Positions 9,526-19,455 of a DNA stretch of 64,000 nucleotides are shown here, in pieces. Every line of letters begins with the position of its first letter. Position 1 is the stretch's first letter. The stretch spans positions 25,446-89,445 of the forward strand of contig JADFPP010000002.1 in the NCBI GenBank assembly GCA_022562275.1. Reading direction: 5' to 3'. The stretch comes from Bacteroidota bacterium (lineage in GTDB: Bacteria; Bacteroidota; Ignavibacteria; Ignavibacteriales; Ignavibacteriaceae). The translations under genes were made by a program, and so were the position numbers. The notes beneath the pieces are model-generated. The model searched no databases. It was not told the DNA's origin and saw only the letters and a program-made list of their open reading frames with translations.

Positions 9526-10968
9526 TTATAATAATACCTTACCAGAAGTTTCTTCCGAATTAAAATATTCTTTCGGCTTTTGGTAAAAGAATATCAGGAT
9601 ACTAAACATCAACCAAAATGGAAGATCACTAACAATAATTCCATAGGTAAGAATTCCAATACTATCGAAAATACATCGAATAAACATACTACCAAGTGCT
9701 GCAGAAATAACCAGATTTGTTAAAAATAATCGTTTGTCACCGTAAATTGTTTTTTTATAATTTGAAATAGAAATCTTCAAAAAAATCCACATAAAATAAA
9801 AAATAGTTATGATGCCCGGAATACCCATATCGCTTGCAAATTTAAGAAATATATTATGTGAACCATTCTCTCCATTTGTAGCAATGTTAAGATCTATAAT
9901 TACATGACCGGGCCACGAGTTTAATAGCACAGGTACATAATTGAATTCCAGATATTTATAAGAACCGGGACCTATTCCCCACATAAGATTATCTTTGATA
10001 ATATTATAAGAAAGAGCCCAAAAATAATCTCTCTGGCTCAAACCGGTTTTAATTCTAAAGAAAGTAGATACAATTTCGTTTAATTGATCAAATAACAAAA
10101 ATATTAATATTATAATTAATGTAGAAATTGCAATTTTTTTGAAATACTTTTTATTTAATTGATGAGATATTACCAGTAAACTAACTACAACCGATAATAT
10201 TGCAGCCCTTGAAATGATCAGGATTAGACCAATAATCAACAGAGCAGCTATTGATAATAATAAATATTTTTTATCCTCGTATATTTTTGAGTAAGCAAAC
10301 GTTAACACCAATGGCAGGGTTAGAATAAAAAATGCTGTAGTTTTACTTTGATTGGCGATGAAACCGGTAGCACGATATCTTCCAACAAAAACAAGATCAA
10401 TCAATTTATTTCCGCTTAGGATAAAATCATAAATAGAGCCAAGGGCTAAGATCGAAGCTATAATTATCAGAGCTATGATGTATGTTTTTACATCCTTTAA
10501 TTCTTTAATAAGTGCGTAGAAAATGTATGTAATTATAAAAAAGATCGTTTGTCTTCCGATCATAAGAACTCCAGCAAAAAAATACTGCGAGAGAATTGAA
10601 GTTATGATCATTGAGAAATAATACAGTACTAAAAAGTAAAGAATAGGTTTAGGAACTTTTGGATATTCTGCAATATTTAATCCATAATGTTTAATAAATA
10701 GAAAACCAAGCAAAGAGAAATCAATTATCTGAACAAACAGTCTTATAGTACTGCCAAAATCACTAACTATTGAAAGAAGTGAAACTATTATCAATCCAAT
10801 CAGGAATCTTTCACCATAAAGCAATATCAATAAGCTTATTACTATTGCGGCAATACCAATCAATAAATAATTAACTAATAATACTGTAATTGAAACTGAT
10901 AAGATTACTAACGTTACAACGATTAAATTATTTTCTATTATTAAGTTTGAACGATTTATCTGCAGCAT
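9526..10968 (-). CDS. O-antigen polymerase/ligase-like membrane protein (Wzy/WaaL family)
   Basis: The 480 aa protein is almost wholly hydrophobic with about 12 predicted membrane helices. A large periplasmic loop (about residues 300-370) contains SQRDYFW, WGIGPGSYKY and the histidine of GENGSHNIF, the arrangement seen in the Wzy_C/O-antigen ligase family. Wzy polymerises repeat units and WaaL transfers glycan to lipid A-core; sequence alone does not separate them. Because the locus also has Wza-like, Wzz-like and flippase genes, polymerase is the more economical reading. It follows the GT9 gene by 6 bp. Confidence 0.85.
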   Translation of the reverse strand: MLQINRSNLIIENNLIVVTLVILSVSITVLLVNYLLIGIAAIVISLLILLYGERFLIGLIIVSLLSIVSDFGSTIRLFVQIIDFSLLGFLFIKHYGLNIAEYPKVPKPILYFLVLYYFSMIITSILSQYFFAGVLMIGRQTIFFIITYIFYALIKELKDVKTYIIALIIIASILALGSIYDFILSGNKLIDLVFVGRYRATGFIANQSKTTAFFILTLPLVLTFAYSKIYEDKKYLLLSIAALLIIGLILIISRAAILSVVVSLLVISHQLNKKYFKKIAISTLIIILIFLLFDQLNEIVSTFFRIKTGLSQRDYFWALSYNIIKDNLMWGIGPGSYKYLEFNYVPVLLNSWPGHVIIDLNIATNGENGSHNIFLKFASDMGIPGIITIFYFMWIFLKISISNYKKTIYGDKRLFLTNLVISAALGSMFIRCIFDSIGILTYGIIVSDLPFWLMFSILIFFYQKPKEYFNSEETSGKVLL

Positions 10969-10974
10969 ATTTCT

Positions 10975-12150
10975 TTAATTAACAATTACCTGATTATTGT
11001 TGTTTTCTTTTATACCTAAAAGCTCGATAAAACTATTAATAGAATCTTCTATTTGATCAACAGTAATTTGATTCAAACATTCGTAACTCGGACAATTTAT
11101 ACCACCAAGAGTAAAACAAACTTTTTCTTCTTTTGCAGAGCAAGATAATTCTTTCTGAAAATATCTGTGATTTTCACCAAAAGGTAATGAAAATTTTGGA
11201 TTAGTTGGACCGTAAATTGTAAAAATTGGTTTGCCTAGTAAATTTGCAATATAAGACGGACCCGAATCATTCGAAATAAATAAACAGGCTTCTTTTGTTT
11301 TTTCTATTAATTCATCGACGGTATTCGTAATCTGAATCTCTAGCCCCAAGGATTTCATTTCAATCAAAATATCATATTCAATAAAATTTGGTGGGGAAAT
11401 AATACAAACTTTATATCTATTGTTTAATCGATCGGCAAGTTCAATAAATTTTTGAAGACCCCATTCTTTTGCTTTTCTTATGGCAAATGGATGAATTAAT
11501 ATTTTATCTGTTAAACTGAAATTACTTTTAAACGCATATGAATAACCTGTATAATGCGGTTTGACACTTTTAAGTACATCTATATAAATATCAATGTAAT
11601 GAGGAGATGTCCTTATAGGTACAAACGTTGAGTATAAATATTCAAAATATACAAGGTTCGTACCTATTATTTTTCTGGCACCCGAATTTAAGATTAGTGA
11701 AGCAGAAGCCGGATTTCCTGTTAAATCAAAAATAATTTCCGGTTTAAGGTCATTAACAGTTTTTCTGCAATTTTTTTTTGCTATTCTCCTTTGCAAGAAA
11801 AAATCACTTTTCTCAATTGTAATAATGTTTTCACTTTCAAATTTTATCTCAAGAATATTTTTAGATTCGGGATAACATAAAATGAAGATTTCGTATTCTT
11901 TATAACAATCATAAATACCTTTGATTGCAGGAATGCAAAAAACTGTGTCGCCTAACCTGTGAAGACATATTATTAATAATCGCTTAGAATCATAGGATTG
12001 TTTTCTTAAAATCAACTGTATCAAAGCGATGCTAAATTTTGTAATGATTAGTACAAGGTAATGAAGTATTCTTATACGCTTTAATATCAGAGTTAACTTT
12101 AAAGAACTGTCTTTACTCTTATGAAAATTTCTTTCTTTAACCGGATCCAA
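10975..12150 (-). CDS. Family 9 glycosyltransferase (heptosyltransferase-like)
   Basis: The 391 aa protein matches the GT9 ADP-heptose:LPS transferase family, which adds heptose or related sugars to lipid A-core or glycans. The N-terminal motif CLHRLGDTVFCIPAI and the donor-site motif FISNDSGPSYIANLLGKP followed by IYGPTNP are both present. Three closely spaced cysteines lie in the C-terminal region (SCSAKEEKVC, INCPSYEC). The assigned start is TTG at 12150 with no convincing ribosome site. About 60 residues precede the catalytic domain and include a hydrophobic stretch near 28-48 that could anchor it. Substrate unknown. Confidence 0.88.
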   Translation of the reverse strand: MDPVKERNFHKSKDSSLKLTLILKRIRILHYLVLIITKFSIALIQLILRKQSYDSKRLLIICLHRLGDTVFCIPAIKGIYDCYKEYEIFILCYPESKNILEIKFESENIITIEKSDFFLQRRIAKKNCRKTVNDLKPEIIFDLTGNPASASLILNSGARKIIGTNLVYFEYLYSTFVPIRTSPHYIDIYIDVLKSVKPHYTGYSYAFKSNFSLTDKILIHPFAIRKAKEWGLQKFIELADRLNNRYKVCIISPPNFIEYDILIEMKSLGLEIQITNTVDELIEKTKEACLFISNDSGPSYIANLLGKPIFTIYGPTNPKFSLPFGENHRYFQKELSCSAKEEKVCFTLGGINCPSYECLNQITVDQIEDSINSFIELLGIKENNNNQVIVN

Positions 12151-12199
12151 TTGATTTATAAGATTTATTTTTTAATAATGATTATTGAGATACAAAATA

Positions 12200-14011
12200 T
12201 CAATTAGAATACCTTGCCGCATTTTCTTTCAATTTGATCAACACTTTTAAAAGAGTTAATACGTGCTCAGTTTCAAATGTACTTACGTTCTTTATTTTCT
12301 TTAGGAATGATAGCTGCAAGTCATTATTCGACTCATGATCATTTTCCAACAGTTTTGTTAAATATGGGTTTATCTCTTTCTGAAAATTTTGGTTTATGGT
12401 TACTTTGTTGAAATATCTGTTTACAAACCTTTTCATAAAAAGAGGCAAACGAGGATATACATTATCTTTAGCAAACAAAATTACCTTTAATTTATTGGAT
12501 GTAATAGGCAGTTTCCACAGTGCATTATTTTCTGCAGCAGCTTCAGGCGAGAGTCTGACTAAAAACTGTTTCTGTAAATAATAATTTTCTTTAATATTAT
12601 CCGGCAGCATCATAGAATAATTAAAAAACGGTTGTGAATAAAAAGGTGTGATACTCCAAAACCAATACCTGTTTCTATCTTCGCCTTCAAACAACCATTT
12701 TAACCCTCTTCCGAAAATTACAAAACGTACATATTTGTTATCAATAATTTTCTCAGAATAATTATTTAAGATATTAAAAAGTTCATTATAGAAATCGTTA
12801 TAATTTATACCGGTTATTTTTAATACATTTGTTAAAGTAAACAAACTTGAACGTGACGATATAATATACTTCACCAATTCATCTAACGAATTAAACTTAA
12901 CGGCAGGCAATTGACTTGGTAAAACTCTATGCCCTCCATCTCCCGTAAGGTAAAGTAATTTATTACCTTCCTTTCCCAATAATTGACGGAGGAACTGAAC
13001 CATAAAATTATTACCCAAATCATTCATACCTCTTTTTGTTTCGAGCAGAAAGGAAATATCTTTTTGTTCCGCCTGATCAAGTTGTAATAAATTCCAATCC
13101 ATATTAAAAAGCTTGGACAAATCCTCAGAAATATTTACATCATCCTGATTGGATTTATCATCTTTAATAAAAGTATAAGCTTTATAATGAATTGATGCTT
13201 TTTCGAGTGCAGCTAAAACCGCTCTTGAATCCAATCCGCCGCTTAAAGAGAGTATATTTTCAAATCCTTCTTTACACCTGTTTTTGCTTGCTGTTAGGAA
13301 CAAATCCTCCATATTATTAATAATTGTTTCCATATCCGGTAATTCATCAATCTTATTATCAAGATTATACTTATGGACATTCATTGTTTTTATATAATCT
13401 TTTTCTGCATCAACAATGAATAAAGTGCCGGGTTGTACTCTTTTTATCTGCTCATACAAAGTTCGAGTGTGCAGCGGATAACCGAAAAACAGAAACTGCG
13501 CAATCCCCATTATATCAATTTGTATGGGCAAGGATAAGTTTAAAATAAAAGATATTTCGCGTGTTATTATTAAACTGAAATCACTTTGGTATGAGTATAA
13601 TGCCAGTCTTCCTAAACTATCATTAAATATTGCAATCCGTTTGTTGGCAAGGTTATGAATAACTATAATAAATTCACCATCGGCGTTATTCAACCATTTT
13701 GTTAAATCTTCTTTGTTTTCATTTGATTCATCAAAGACTGTTTCTGCTAATCTTTCTAACTCTTCTTTAAGTTTACCTTTTGATTTATTATAAATTTTAC
13801 CCTCAATTATTATAAGATACTTATCTGTTCTAAAAATTTCTGATGGGTACTCAGGATACTTAGTACACGCTACGAAATAATTCTTTTCTTCAATAAAATT
13901 TGTAAGAGCATAACGTTCGGTAAATAGCAGAGAATTAAGAGAATTATCTATTGCATCTTTACCTATGAAAGAAAAAGATTTCTTGTTGTAGTAAAAAGTT
14001 ATACCGGGCAT
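12200..14011 (-). CDS. Asparagine-synthase-like amidotransferase lacking the N-terminal cysteine
   Basis: The 603 aa protein has a class II glutaminase-like N-terminal domain (1-~200, with NDSLGRLALYSY near 130-141) and an ATP-pyrophosphatase synthetase domain with the P-loop SGGLDS (257-262). In asparagine synthetase B the residue after the initiator Met is a catalytic Cys. Here the protein begins MPGITFYY, so that nucleophile is absent and glutamine hydrolysis is unlikely. Homologues in O-antigen loci amidate uronic acids (for example WbpS), and relatives with dead glutaminase halves exist, such as lasso-peptide cyclases. With UDP-glucuronate decarboxylase in the same locus, a uronic-acid substrate is plausible but unproven. 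Its start overlaps the FkbM gene by 13 bp. Confidence 0.85.
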   Translation of the reverse strand: MPGITFYYNKKSFSFIGKDAIDNSLNSLLFTERYALTNFIEEKNYFVACTKYPEYPSEIFRTDKYLIIIEGKIYNKSKGKLKEELERLAETVFDESNENKEDLTKWLNNADGEFIIVIHNLANKRIAIFNDSLGRLALYSYQSDFSLIITREISFILNLSLPIQIDIMGIAQFLFFGYPLHTRTLYEQIKRVQPGTLFIVDAEKDYIKTMNVHKYNLDNKIDELPDMETIINNMEDLFLTASKNRCKEGFENILSLSGGLDSRAVLAALEKASIHYKAYTFIKDDKSNQDDVNISEDLSKLFNMDWNLLQLDQAEQKDISFLLETKRGMNDLGNNFMVQFLRQLLGKEGNKLLYLTGDGGHRVLPSQLPAVKFNSLDELVKYIISSRSSLFTLTNVLKITGINYNDFYNELFNILNNYSEKIIDNKYVRFVIFGRGLKWLFEGEDRNRYWFWSITPFYSQPFFNYSMMLPDNIKENYYLQKQFLVRLSPEAAAENNALWKLPITSNKLKVILFAKDNVYPRLPLFMKRFVNRYFNKVTINQNFQKEINPYLTKLLENDHESNNDLQLSFLKKIKNVSTFETEHVLTLLKVLIKLKENAARYSN

Positions 14012-14793
14012 TTGATTCTTTCAATTAAATTGTTTGGTTTACAAATAAAATTCGTACCAGCGGGTATTTCCTTTAGATTAATATTAAAGGCATCGCAATC
14101 ATAATTTAATTCCTTCAAAATCTTCAGTGCAAACAAAGATGATTCAAAATATTCTCCTCCTAATTCAATACAAATTACAGGTTTGTCCTTTAATAGAAAT
14201 CTTTTACCTCCAAGAAGTACCTGGGGTTCATATCCTTCAGTATCTATTTTCATAAATGAAATCTTTTTCTTTATTTTTTCAGAAAATTTATCGAGGGTTG
14301 TCAGTTTAATTTCTTCGGTGATGGCATCAGACGACATTTTGTGAACAATAGTGCTTACACCAGTTTGATGAGAATCGTAATAAAGTATGGCTTTACTTTC
14401 TTCTTCTCCTAATCCCACATCAAAAGAATCTACATTGTTAAGATTATTGATTAATATGGTCCTGTTCAATTTTTTAAAATTTTCCGGTGACGGCTCGAAC
14501 GTAAAAACTTTGCCATTTACACCAACAAGTTCCGATAATATTAAAGTATAAAATCCTAAATTACCTCCGACATCTATTACAGCATCTCCTTTCCGAATAT
14601 AATTTTGAACTTTATTTAACTCTTCTTCGTAATATTTTTTCCAAAATGAATGATACAAACGTTCACTAATATCACCATTATCATAGTATATAAATTTATG
14701 TTTACCATGTGCTACAATTAAGTCTCCCCCGACAAACTTTTTTTTTAATTTTAACTTAAAGCATGTAAAATTAAATTTAATTCTATTGTACAA
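13999..14793 (-). CDS. FkbM-family SAM-dependent methyltransferase
   Basis: The 264 aa protein contains the SAM-binding motif AVIDVGGNLGFYTL (residues ~69-82) and the FkbM signature FMKIDTEGYEPQVLLGG. FkbM enzymes O-methylate sugar hydroxyls in polyketides and polysaccharides, so this one probably decorates the exported glycan. The start is uncertain. TTG at 14793 is the only conventional start in this frame before the domain, and the frame stays open for about 25 more codons upstream. It overlaps the amidotransferase gene by 13 bp. Confidence 0.88.
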   Translation of the reverse strand: MYNRIKFNFTCFKLKLKKKFVGGDLIVAHGKHKFIYYDNGDISERLYHSFWKKYYEEELNKVQNYIRKGDAVIDVGGNLGFYTLILSELVGVNGKVFTFEPSPENFKKLNRTILINNLNNVDSFDVGLGEEESKAILYYDSHQTGVSTIVHKMSSDAITEEIKLTTLDKFSEKIKKKISFMKIDTEGYEPQVLLGGKRFLLKDKPVICIELGGEYFESSLFALKILKELNYDCDAFNINLKEIPAGTNFICKPNNLIERIKCPV

Positions 14794-14936
14794 ATACTGA
14801 AATGCCTTTGCCGCAGTTGCCTGAATACCAATACTTTTTATATTAGAAAATAATTTTTTCGCTAATATCTTTTATAAGCACAAATTCCTAATTTTATTTA
14901 CCTAAAAAATCACACCGGAAAACTTTGGTTAACAGT

Positions 14937-15662
14937 TCAATCCTTAAATGCAACACCAATAAAATTTTGTGTTAGAATTCTTTCAGTTCCGCCTGTTTCA
15001 ATTAAGCGAATACCATTTAAAAATAACTTCACTATCTTCCAAAGTAATAACCGTAAGATTCCTTTTATATCTTTTGCGTATGGTTCGGATTCAAAAAATT
15101 TGATCCCATTAAATCCAACAAGTTTTAAAATTTGTATTGCAGAATTCGGTGTAAAAATAGTTAGGTGTGTAAGATCACCATAGATTATTCTGGTTGCATT
15201 TATGCCCAAACCATTTGGTGTGTGAAAAACAAATGCTCCACCATTTCTTAATTTGTTATAAATGCCTTCAAACAAAGGAATAAGCTCATCTTTATGAAAA
15301 TGTTCAATTAAATCAATTGCAAATATCAAATCAAATTTTTCATTGTTGTTTTTAAGATATTCTAACACACCAATCTCTTCTGCATTTAAATTCTGCGCTT
15401 TTGCGATATCTATCTGCTCTTTGGAAACATCAATTCCAAATACATTTTTGTACCCGTTATTGATTAAGAATTCTAAGAATATTCCTCTGCCACAGCCCAA
15501 TTCCAATATGCGCACATCTTTGTTAAACTCCTTCAAAATTGGCAGGTACTGATATCGATATTTACTTAGCGTAACAGCAACACTTTTTTCATCAAATTCA
15601 GAGATATGCTCTTTAAATGTAGATGAATATCTTCTATATAATTCTTCTCTAAAATCATTCAT
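14937..15662 (-). CDS. Class I SAM-dependent methyltransferase
   Basis: The 241 aa protein has a complete Rossmann methyltransferase core. Motif I is RILELGCGRGIFLEF, the acidic end of beta-2 is FGIDVSKEQI, and motif IV is FDLIFAIDLIEHF. It resembles the Methyltransf_11/23 type found in many O-antigen clusters, which methylates a sugar or caps chain growth. The gene begins 24 bp after the flippase gene and is followed by a 143 bp gap before the FkbM gene. The acceptor is unknown. Confidence 0.9.
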   Translation of the reverse strand: MNDFREELYRRYSSTFKEHISEFDEKSVAVTLSKYRYQYLPILKEFNKDVRILELGCGRGIFLEFLINNGYKNVFGIDVSKEQIDIAKAQNLNAEEIGVLEYLKNNNEKFDLIFAIDLIEHFHKDELIPLFEGIYNKLRNGGAFVFHTPNGLGINATRIIYGDLTHLTIFTPNSAIQILKLVGFNGIKFFESEPYAKDIKGILRLLLWKIVKLFLNGIRLIETGGTERILTQNFIGVAFKD

Positions 15663-15686
15663 AATTTGTATAAACTTTATTTTGCG

Positions 15687-17228
15687 TTATGCTGATTTCA
15701 CTGATCTTACTGAATTCAATAGTTCCTTCACTAACACCAAAGACTTATTACCAGTTAAGTAAACATTCAAAATATAAACTGAAAGAAAAAACAAAATTTT
15801 CATCAGGTTAATATAATTGTAATTTGGAATTATATAATAAAACATTAATTGGATAATGAGATATGAAAATAAACCGTTTGTTAAATGAAAAACCAATTCT
15901 TTAAAAAATAAGCTTTGATTTTTTATTGGTAATTTTTTATAAACTAAAATAAAACTGGACAGAAAGAAAAATATGTAGCTAACCGATGTTGCGAGAGCCA
16001 GCCCGTTTTGTTTCCACAATCCGACAAAAATAAAATTAAGTACAATTTTTAAAACAATGCCTGTTACAGTAATTATCAATAACCAGTTCACAAACTTGGC
16101 TCCGTATATTATCTTATTAAAGATTGCATAGGTTGAATAAAAAATTAAACTAAATGCGTAAGCTTTAAGCGCAAGGAATGTATCCAATGTGTCGGAACTG
16201 GAAAATTTTCCTCTTTCAAAAAGCAATTTGATAATACTATCGCCATAGAAAAAGAACAGAAATGCTATCGGGACAAAAAATAATAAGTTGGCACTTATAG
16301 AATCGGATAAATTCTTTTGCAGATTATCAAATGACTTCGTTTGGATATTTTCTGAAAATTTCGGGAACATAACAGTTGCAAAAGCCAATGACACAACAGT
16401 TACCGGTAAATTAAATAGATTGGAGGCATAACTTAAAGATGCTATTCCACCCGGGTCAACCATCTTGAAAAAATATCTGTCGGCTAATAAATAAAATTGA
16501 CCTATTGTTTCGATGAGAATTATGCTGAAAATTGTTATATCTAAAAAGCTGAACACTTCTCTTTTATCTTTTAGAGAGAAAAACGAGAAACTCACACGAG
16601 AGCTTCCTTTAATCAACAAGTAGATGAATTGAAAAAAAATTCCGAGGATAAATCCAAGTGGAATTGTGTAAATACCAAACTTATCAGTAAAAAAAATTAA
16701 GATCGGGATTATTGTAAGATTAAGAAACAATCTCCCGATAGCCGGATATTTAAACTTATATTCAGCTTGTTCAAAAGCAGTTAAAATTGAAATGGCAAAG
16801 GTAAAAGGGATTGTGATTAGGAATAATCTGAAAATATTTACAGCAACTTCTTTTAATGAATTATTATCAGTATTAAGGTAAACACCAATAATTGTTTCTG
16901 ACATGAAGTACAAAACAATTGAGATGAAAAAACCAATTAGAATAAAAACAAAAAAGTTTGTTGTGAAAAATTTATTTGTGGAATCAGGATCCCGGGATTT
17001 TGCTTTGTGGTAAGCAGGAATGAAATAATTTTGTCCGATAAATAAAGCAACAGTATTTATGGTTATTGGAATAACAGCACCAACAAGATATACATCAAAA
17101 TCTACCCCTCGTCCAAAGTAATTTGCAAATAATACTTCCCTGAAAAACCCTAATCCTCTGCTAAAAAGATTTAGAATTGTTATAAATATAAATGCACCTG
17201 CTAATGTGGAAGTAAACTTTTTGTTCAT
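15687..17228 (-). CDS. MurJ/MviN-family lipid-linked glycan flippase
   Basis: The 513 aa protein has about 14 membrane helices. The N-terminal signature is that of the MurJ (MviN) branch of the MOP superfamily: FSRGLGFFREVLFANYFG, then GQNYFIPAYHK. MurJ flips lipid II for peptidoglycan, while MurJ-like paralogues inside polysaccharide loci are thought to flip the lipid-linked repeat unit. Its place between UDP-glucuronate decarboxylase and the methyltransferases favours the second role here, as inference. It is different in sequence from the Wzx protein encoded at 45388-46812. Confidence 0.88.
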   Translation of the reverse strand: MNKKFTSTLAGAFIFITILNLFSRGLGFFREVLFANYFGRGVDFDVYLVGAVIPITINTVALFIGQNYFIPAYHKAKSRDPDSTNKFFTTNFFVFILIGFFISIVLYFMSETIIGVYLNTDNNSLKEVAVNIFRLFLITIPFTFAISILTAFEQAEYKFKYPAIGRLFLNLTIIPILIFFTDKFGIYTIPLGFILGIFFQFIYLLIKGSSRVSFSFFSLKDKREVFSFLDITIFSIILIETIGQFYLLADRYFFKMVDPGGIASLSYASNLFNLPVTVVSLAFATVMFPKFSENIQTKSFDNLQKNLSDSISANLLFFVPIAFLFFFYGDSIIKLLFERGKFSSSDTLDTFLALKAYAFSLIFYSTYAIFNKIIYGAKFVNWLLIITVTGIVLKIVLNFIFVGLWKQNGLALATSVSYIFFFLSSFILVYKKLPIKNQSLFFKELVFHLTNGLFSYLIIQLMFYYIIPNYNYINLMKILFFLSVYILNVYLTGNKSLVLVKELLNSVRSVKSA

Positions 17229-17357
17229 CCTTAAAGATATTGCTTTTAACTTTTCTGAAATGAGAGATCAAACAAACTTAATTTTGATTTAGATGTGAAG
17301 TAACGATAAATGATTAATGATTCTAAGATCATCTAAAAATAATAAATGTTGTTAGAC

Positions 17358-18302
17358 TCAAGATTTACTTAAACCGACAAAATATTTAATCGTTTTTTCC
17401 AACCCTTTTTTTCTATCAACAATCGGTTCCCAACCTAAAATTTTTCTTGCTTTTTCAATGCTGGGCTGGCGCACTTTCGGGTCATCTATTGGAAGCTGCT
17501 CAAAAACTATTTTACTTTTAGATCCTGTTACCTGGATCACTTCATCCGCAAATTCTTTAACGGTTATCTCATCCGGATTGCCAATATTTACAGGATCAGT
17601 TTCTTTACTCATTAACAATTTATATATACCATCAATTAAATCTGATACATAACAAAAACTTCGGGTTTGCGAGCCATCACCAAAAACTGTTATGTCTTCT
17701 CCTTTTAATGCCTGTCCTATAAATGTTGGTAAAGCTCTACCATCATCCGGTCGCATCCTTGGACCGTATGTATTAAATATTCTCACTATTCTTGTATCTA
17801 TTCCATGATACCTATGATAAGCCATAGTAAGGGCTTCGGCAAATCTTTTTGCTTCATCGTAAACTCCACGCGGTCCAATTGGATTTACATTCCCCCAATA
17901 ATCTTCACTTTGCGGATGAATTTTAGGATCACCGTAAACCTCGGATGTTGATGCTAATAAGAATGTAGCTTTCTTTTCTTTTGCCAGACCAAGAGCTTTA
18001 TGTGTTCCAAGAGATCCTACCTTTAGTGTTTGAATTGGAAGTTTTAAATAATCAATGGGACTTGCAGGAGAAGCAAAATGTAATATATAATCAACTTCCC
18101 CCGGAATAAATATGTAATTTGTGACATCATGCTTTATAAATGAAAAATTATCGTTCCCAGAAAGATGACTAATATTATCAGTATTGCCGGTTGAAAGGTT
18201 GTCAACACAAATAACTTTAAAATTTTTTTCTAAAAGTTTATCACAAAGATGCGAACCCAGGAAACCTGCTCCCCCGGTTACAACTGCAGTTGAAGAATAC
18301 AA
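17358..18302 (-). CDS. UDP-glucuronate decarboxylase (UDP-xylose synthase)-like SDR enzyme
   Basis: The 314 aa protein is an extended short-chain dehydrogenase. The NAD-binding GxxGxxG is at Gly10-Gly13-Gly16 (TGGAGFLG) and the catalytic pair is Tyr148 and Lys152 in YDEAK. The segments [19 protein letters not shown] and [10 protein letters not shown] are characteristic of the UXS group, which oxidises and decarboxylates UDP-glucuronate to UDP-xylose. A 4-keto-pentose product is the alternative. The start is TTG directly upstream of the fold. It lies 1 bp after the Wzz-like gene, so a xylose or related unit in the glycan is likely. Confidence 0.9.
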   Translation of the reverse strand: MYSSTAVVTGGAGFLGSHLCDKLLEKNFKVICVDNLSTGNTDNISHLSGNDNFSFIKHDVTNYIFIPGEVDYILHFASPASPIDYLKLPIQTLKVGSLGTHKALGLAKEKKATFLLASTSEVYGDPKIHPQSEDYWGNVNPIGPRGVYDEAKRFAEALTMAYHRYHGIDTRIVRIFNTYGPRMRPDDGRALPTFIGQALKGEDITVFGDGSQTRSFCYVSDLIDGIYKLLMSKETDPVNIGNPDEITVKEFADEVIQVTGSKSKIVFEQLPIDDPKVRQPSIEKARKILGWEPIVDRKKGLEKTIKYFVGLSKS

Positions 18303-18303
18303 A

Positions 18304-19452
18304 TTAACCCCCTTTAATTTCTTTTTGAAGAAGGATTACTTTTTTCTCTTTAAACACAACGAACAAACTGAGAATCAGAAAAATAAAAATACTGCCTACA
18401 ACTGTTGAGAAAATTACCTTTGGTGATGATTTACGTAAGGGTGGAATTGCTTCATCCAATATTTCTACGGTTGGGATGTCCCTATTTTCTTGTATTTTTT
18501 CTTTATAGTACTGCTGCTGAAGCAATAAATATACTTCATTTTGAATTTTTACATCTCGAAGCAAGCCAGCTAATTCTTTCCCCAACTCTGGAACATCACT
18601 AAAAGCTAATAAATAATCCTGACTTCCTAATTGCATTTTATCGTACTGCTCTTTCAGTTCTCTAAGTTTATTTCGTAACGAAATTAATGTTTGATTGTCT
18701 TCGCGCAAATTTGTTTCTAAAAATCCAAGTTCAATTTCTGTTTGAATTATCTCCGTTTTTAATTTTGATGCTGCATCAATAGCCGCAGATATTTGTTCCG
18801 GAAGCGAAATAGTTTTATTTTCATCCTGAAAATTCATTAACCGTAATTCAACGGAATCGAGTACAGCTTTAGTTTTGATAAGTTGTGTTTCAATATATTT
18901 CCGGGCACGTTTAGCTTTAGAAGAAAGTTTTGCCTTGTTGATAAAATCCAAAGCTTCTATATAAGTGTTAGAAAGTATTGCCGCAAATCTTTTTAACGAA
19001 TCCTTGTTGGCTAATAACAAGGGGATAAAACTCGATGTAACTTCAACATCTAATTTTATAATTCCTTCTTTGGTGAGAATAATGTTTAGTTGGTTGTTAA
19101 GATAGTTTGCTGCTATTATCTCGGTTTCTTCACCATAATAATCTTTTAAATTAAATTTCCTCACTACATATAGGGCAGCCGTTCGACTTTTAAGAATCTG
19201 CACAAACAATTCGGAGTTAAATGCTTTAGATGATGTATAAAAAAAGCCTGACATAACATTATCGCCTAATAAACTGGAAAGTGCGCCCGATTGATTTCCC
19301 TGCTCAGGGGGCAAAACAGTAATTTCTGATCTATAAGTTAGCGGGTAAATAAGAAAAAGAATGACAAATAAAAATATTGTAGAAATTATAGTCGTTTTAA
19401 GAAGAAAACTAATGTTTCGTAAAATTATGTTTAATAAATCATGAAAACTCAA
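18304..19452 (-). CDS. Wzz-like polysaccharide chain-length/co-polymerase protein
   Basis: The 382 aa protein has the PCP topology: a membrane helix at ~18-36, a long periplasmic part with coiled-coil character (~180-310) and a second helix at ~345-368. The second helix is preceded by the Pro-rich [12 protein letters not shown] typical of Wzz/GNVR proteins. These proteins set chain length together with Wzy. No cytoplasmic tyrosine kinase domain is fused. The start is TTG, 3 bp after the export-protein gene, so the two are almost certainly co-expressed. Confidence 0.9.
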   Translation of the reverse strand: MSFHDLLNIILRNISFLLKTTIISTIFLFVILFLIYPLTYRSEITVLPPEQGNQSGALSSLLGDNVMSGFFYTSSKAFNSELFVQILKSRTAALYVVRKFNLKDYYGEETEIIAANYLNNQLNIILTKEGIIKLDVEVTSSFIPLLLANKDSLKRFAAILSNTYIEALDFINKAKLSSKAKRARKYIETQLIKTKAVLDSVELRLMNFQDENKTISLPEQISAAIDAASKLKTEIIQTEIELGFLETNLREDNQTLISLRNKLRELKEQYDKMQLGSQDYLLAFSDVPELGKELAGLLRDVKIQNEVYLLLQQQYYKEKIQENRDIPTVEILDEAIPPLRKSSPKVIFSTVVGSIFIFLILSLFVVFKEKKVILLQKEIKGG

Positions 19453-19455
19453 TGT

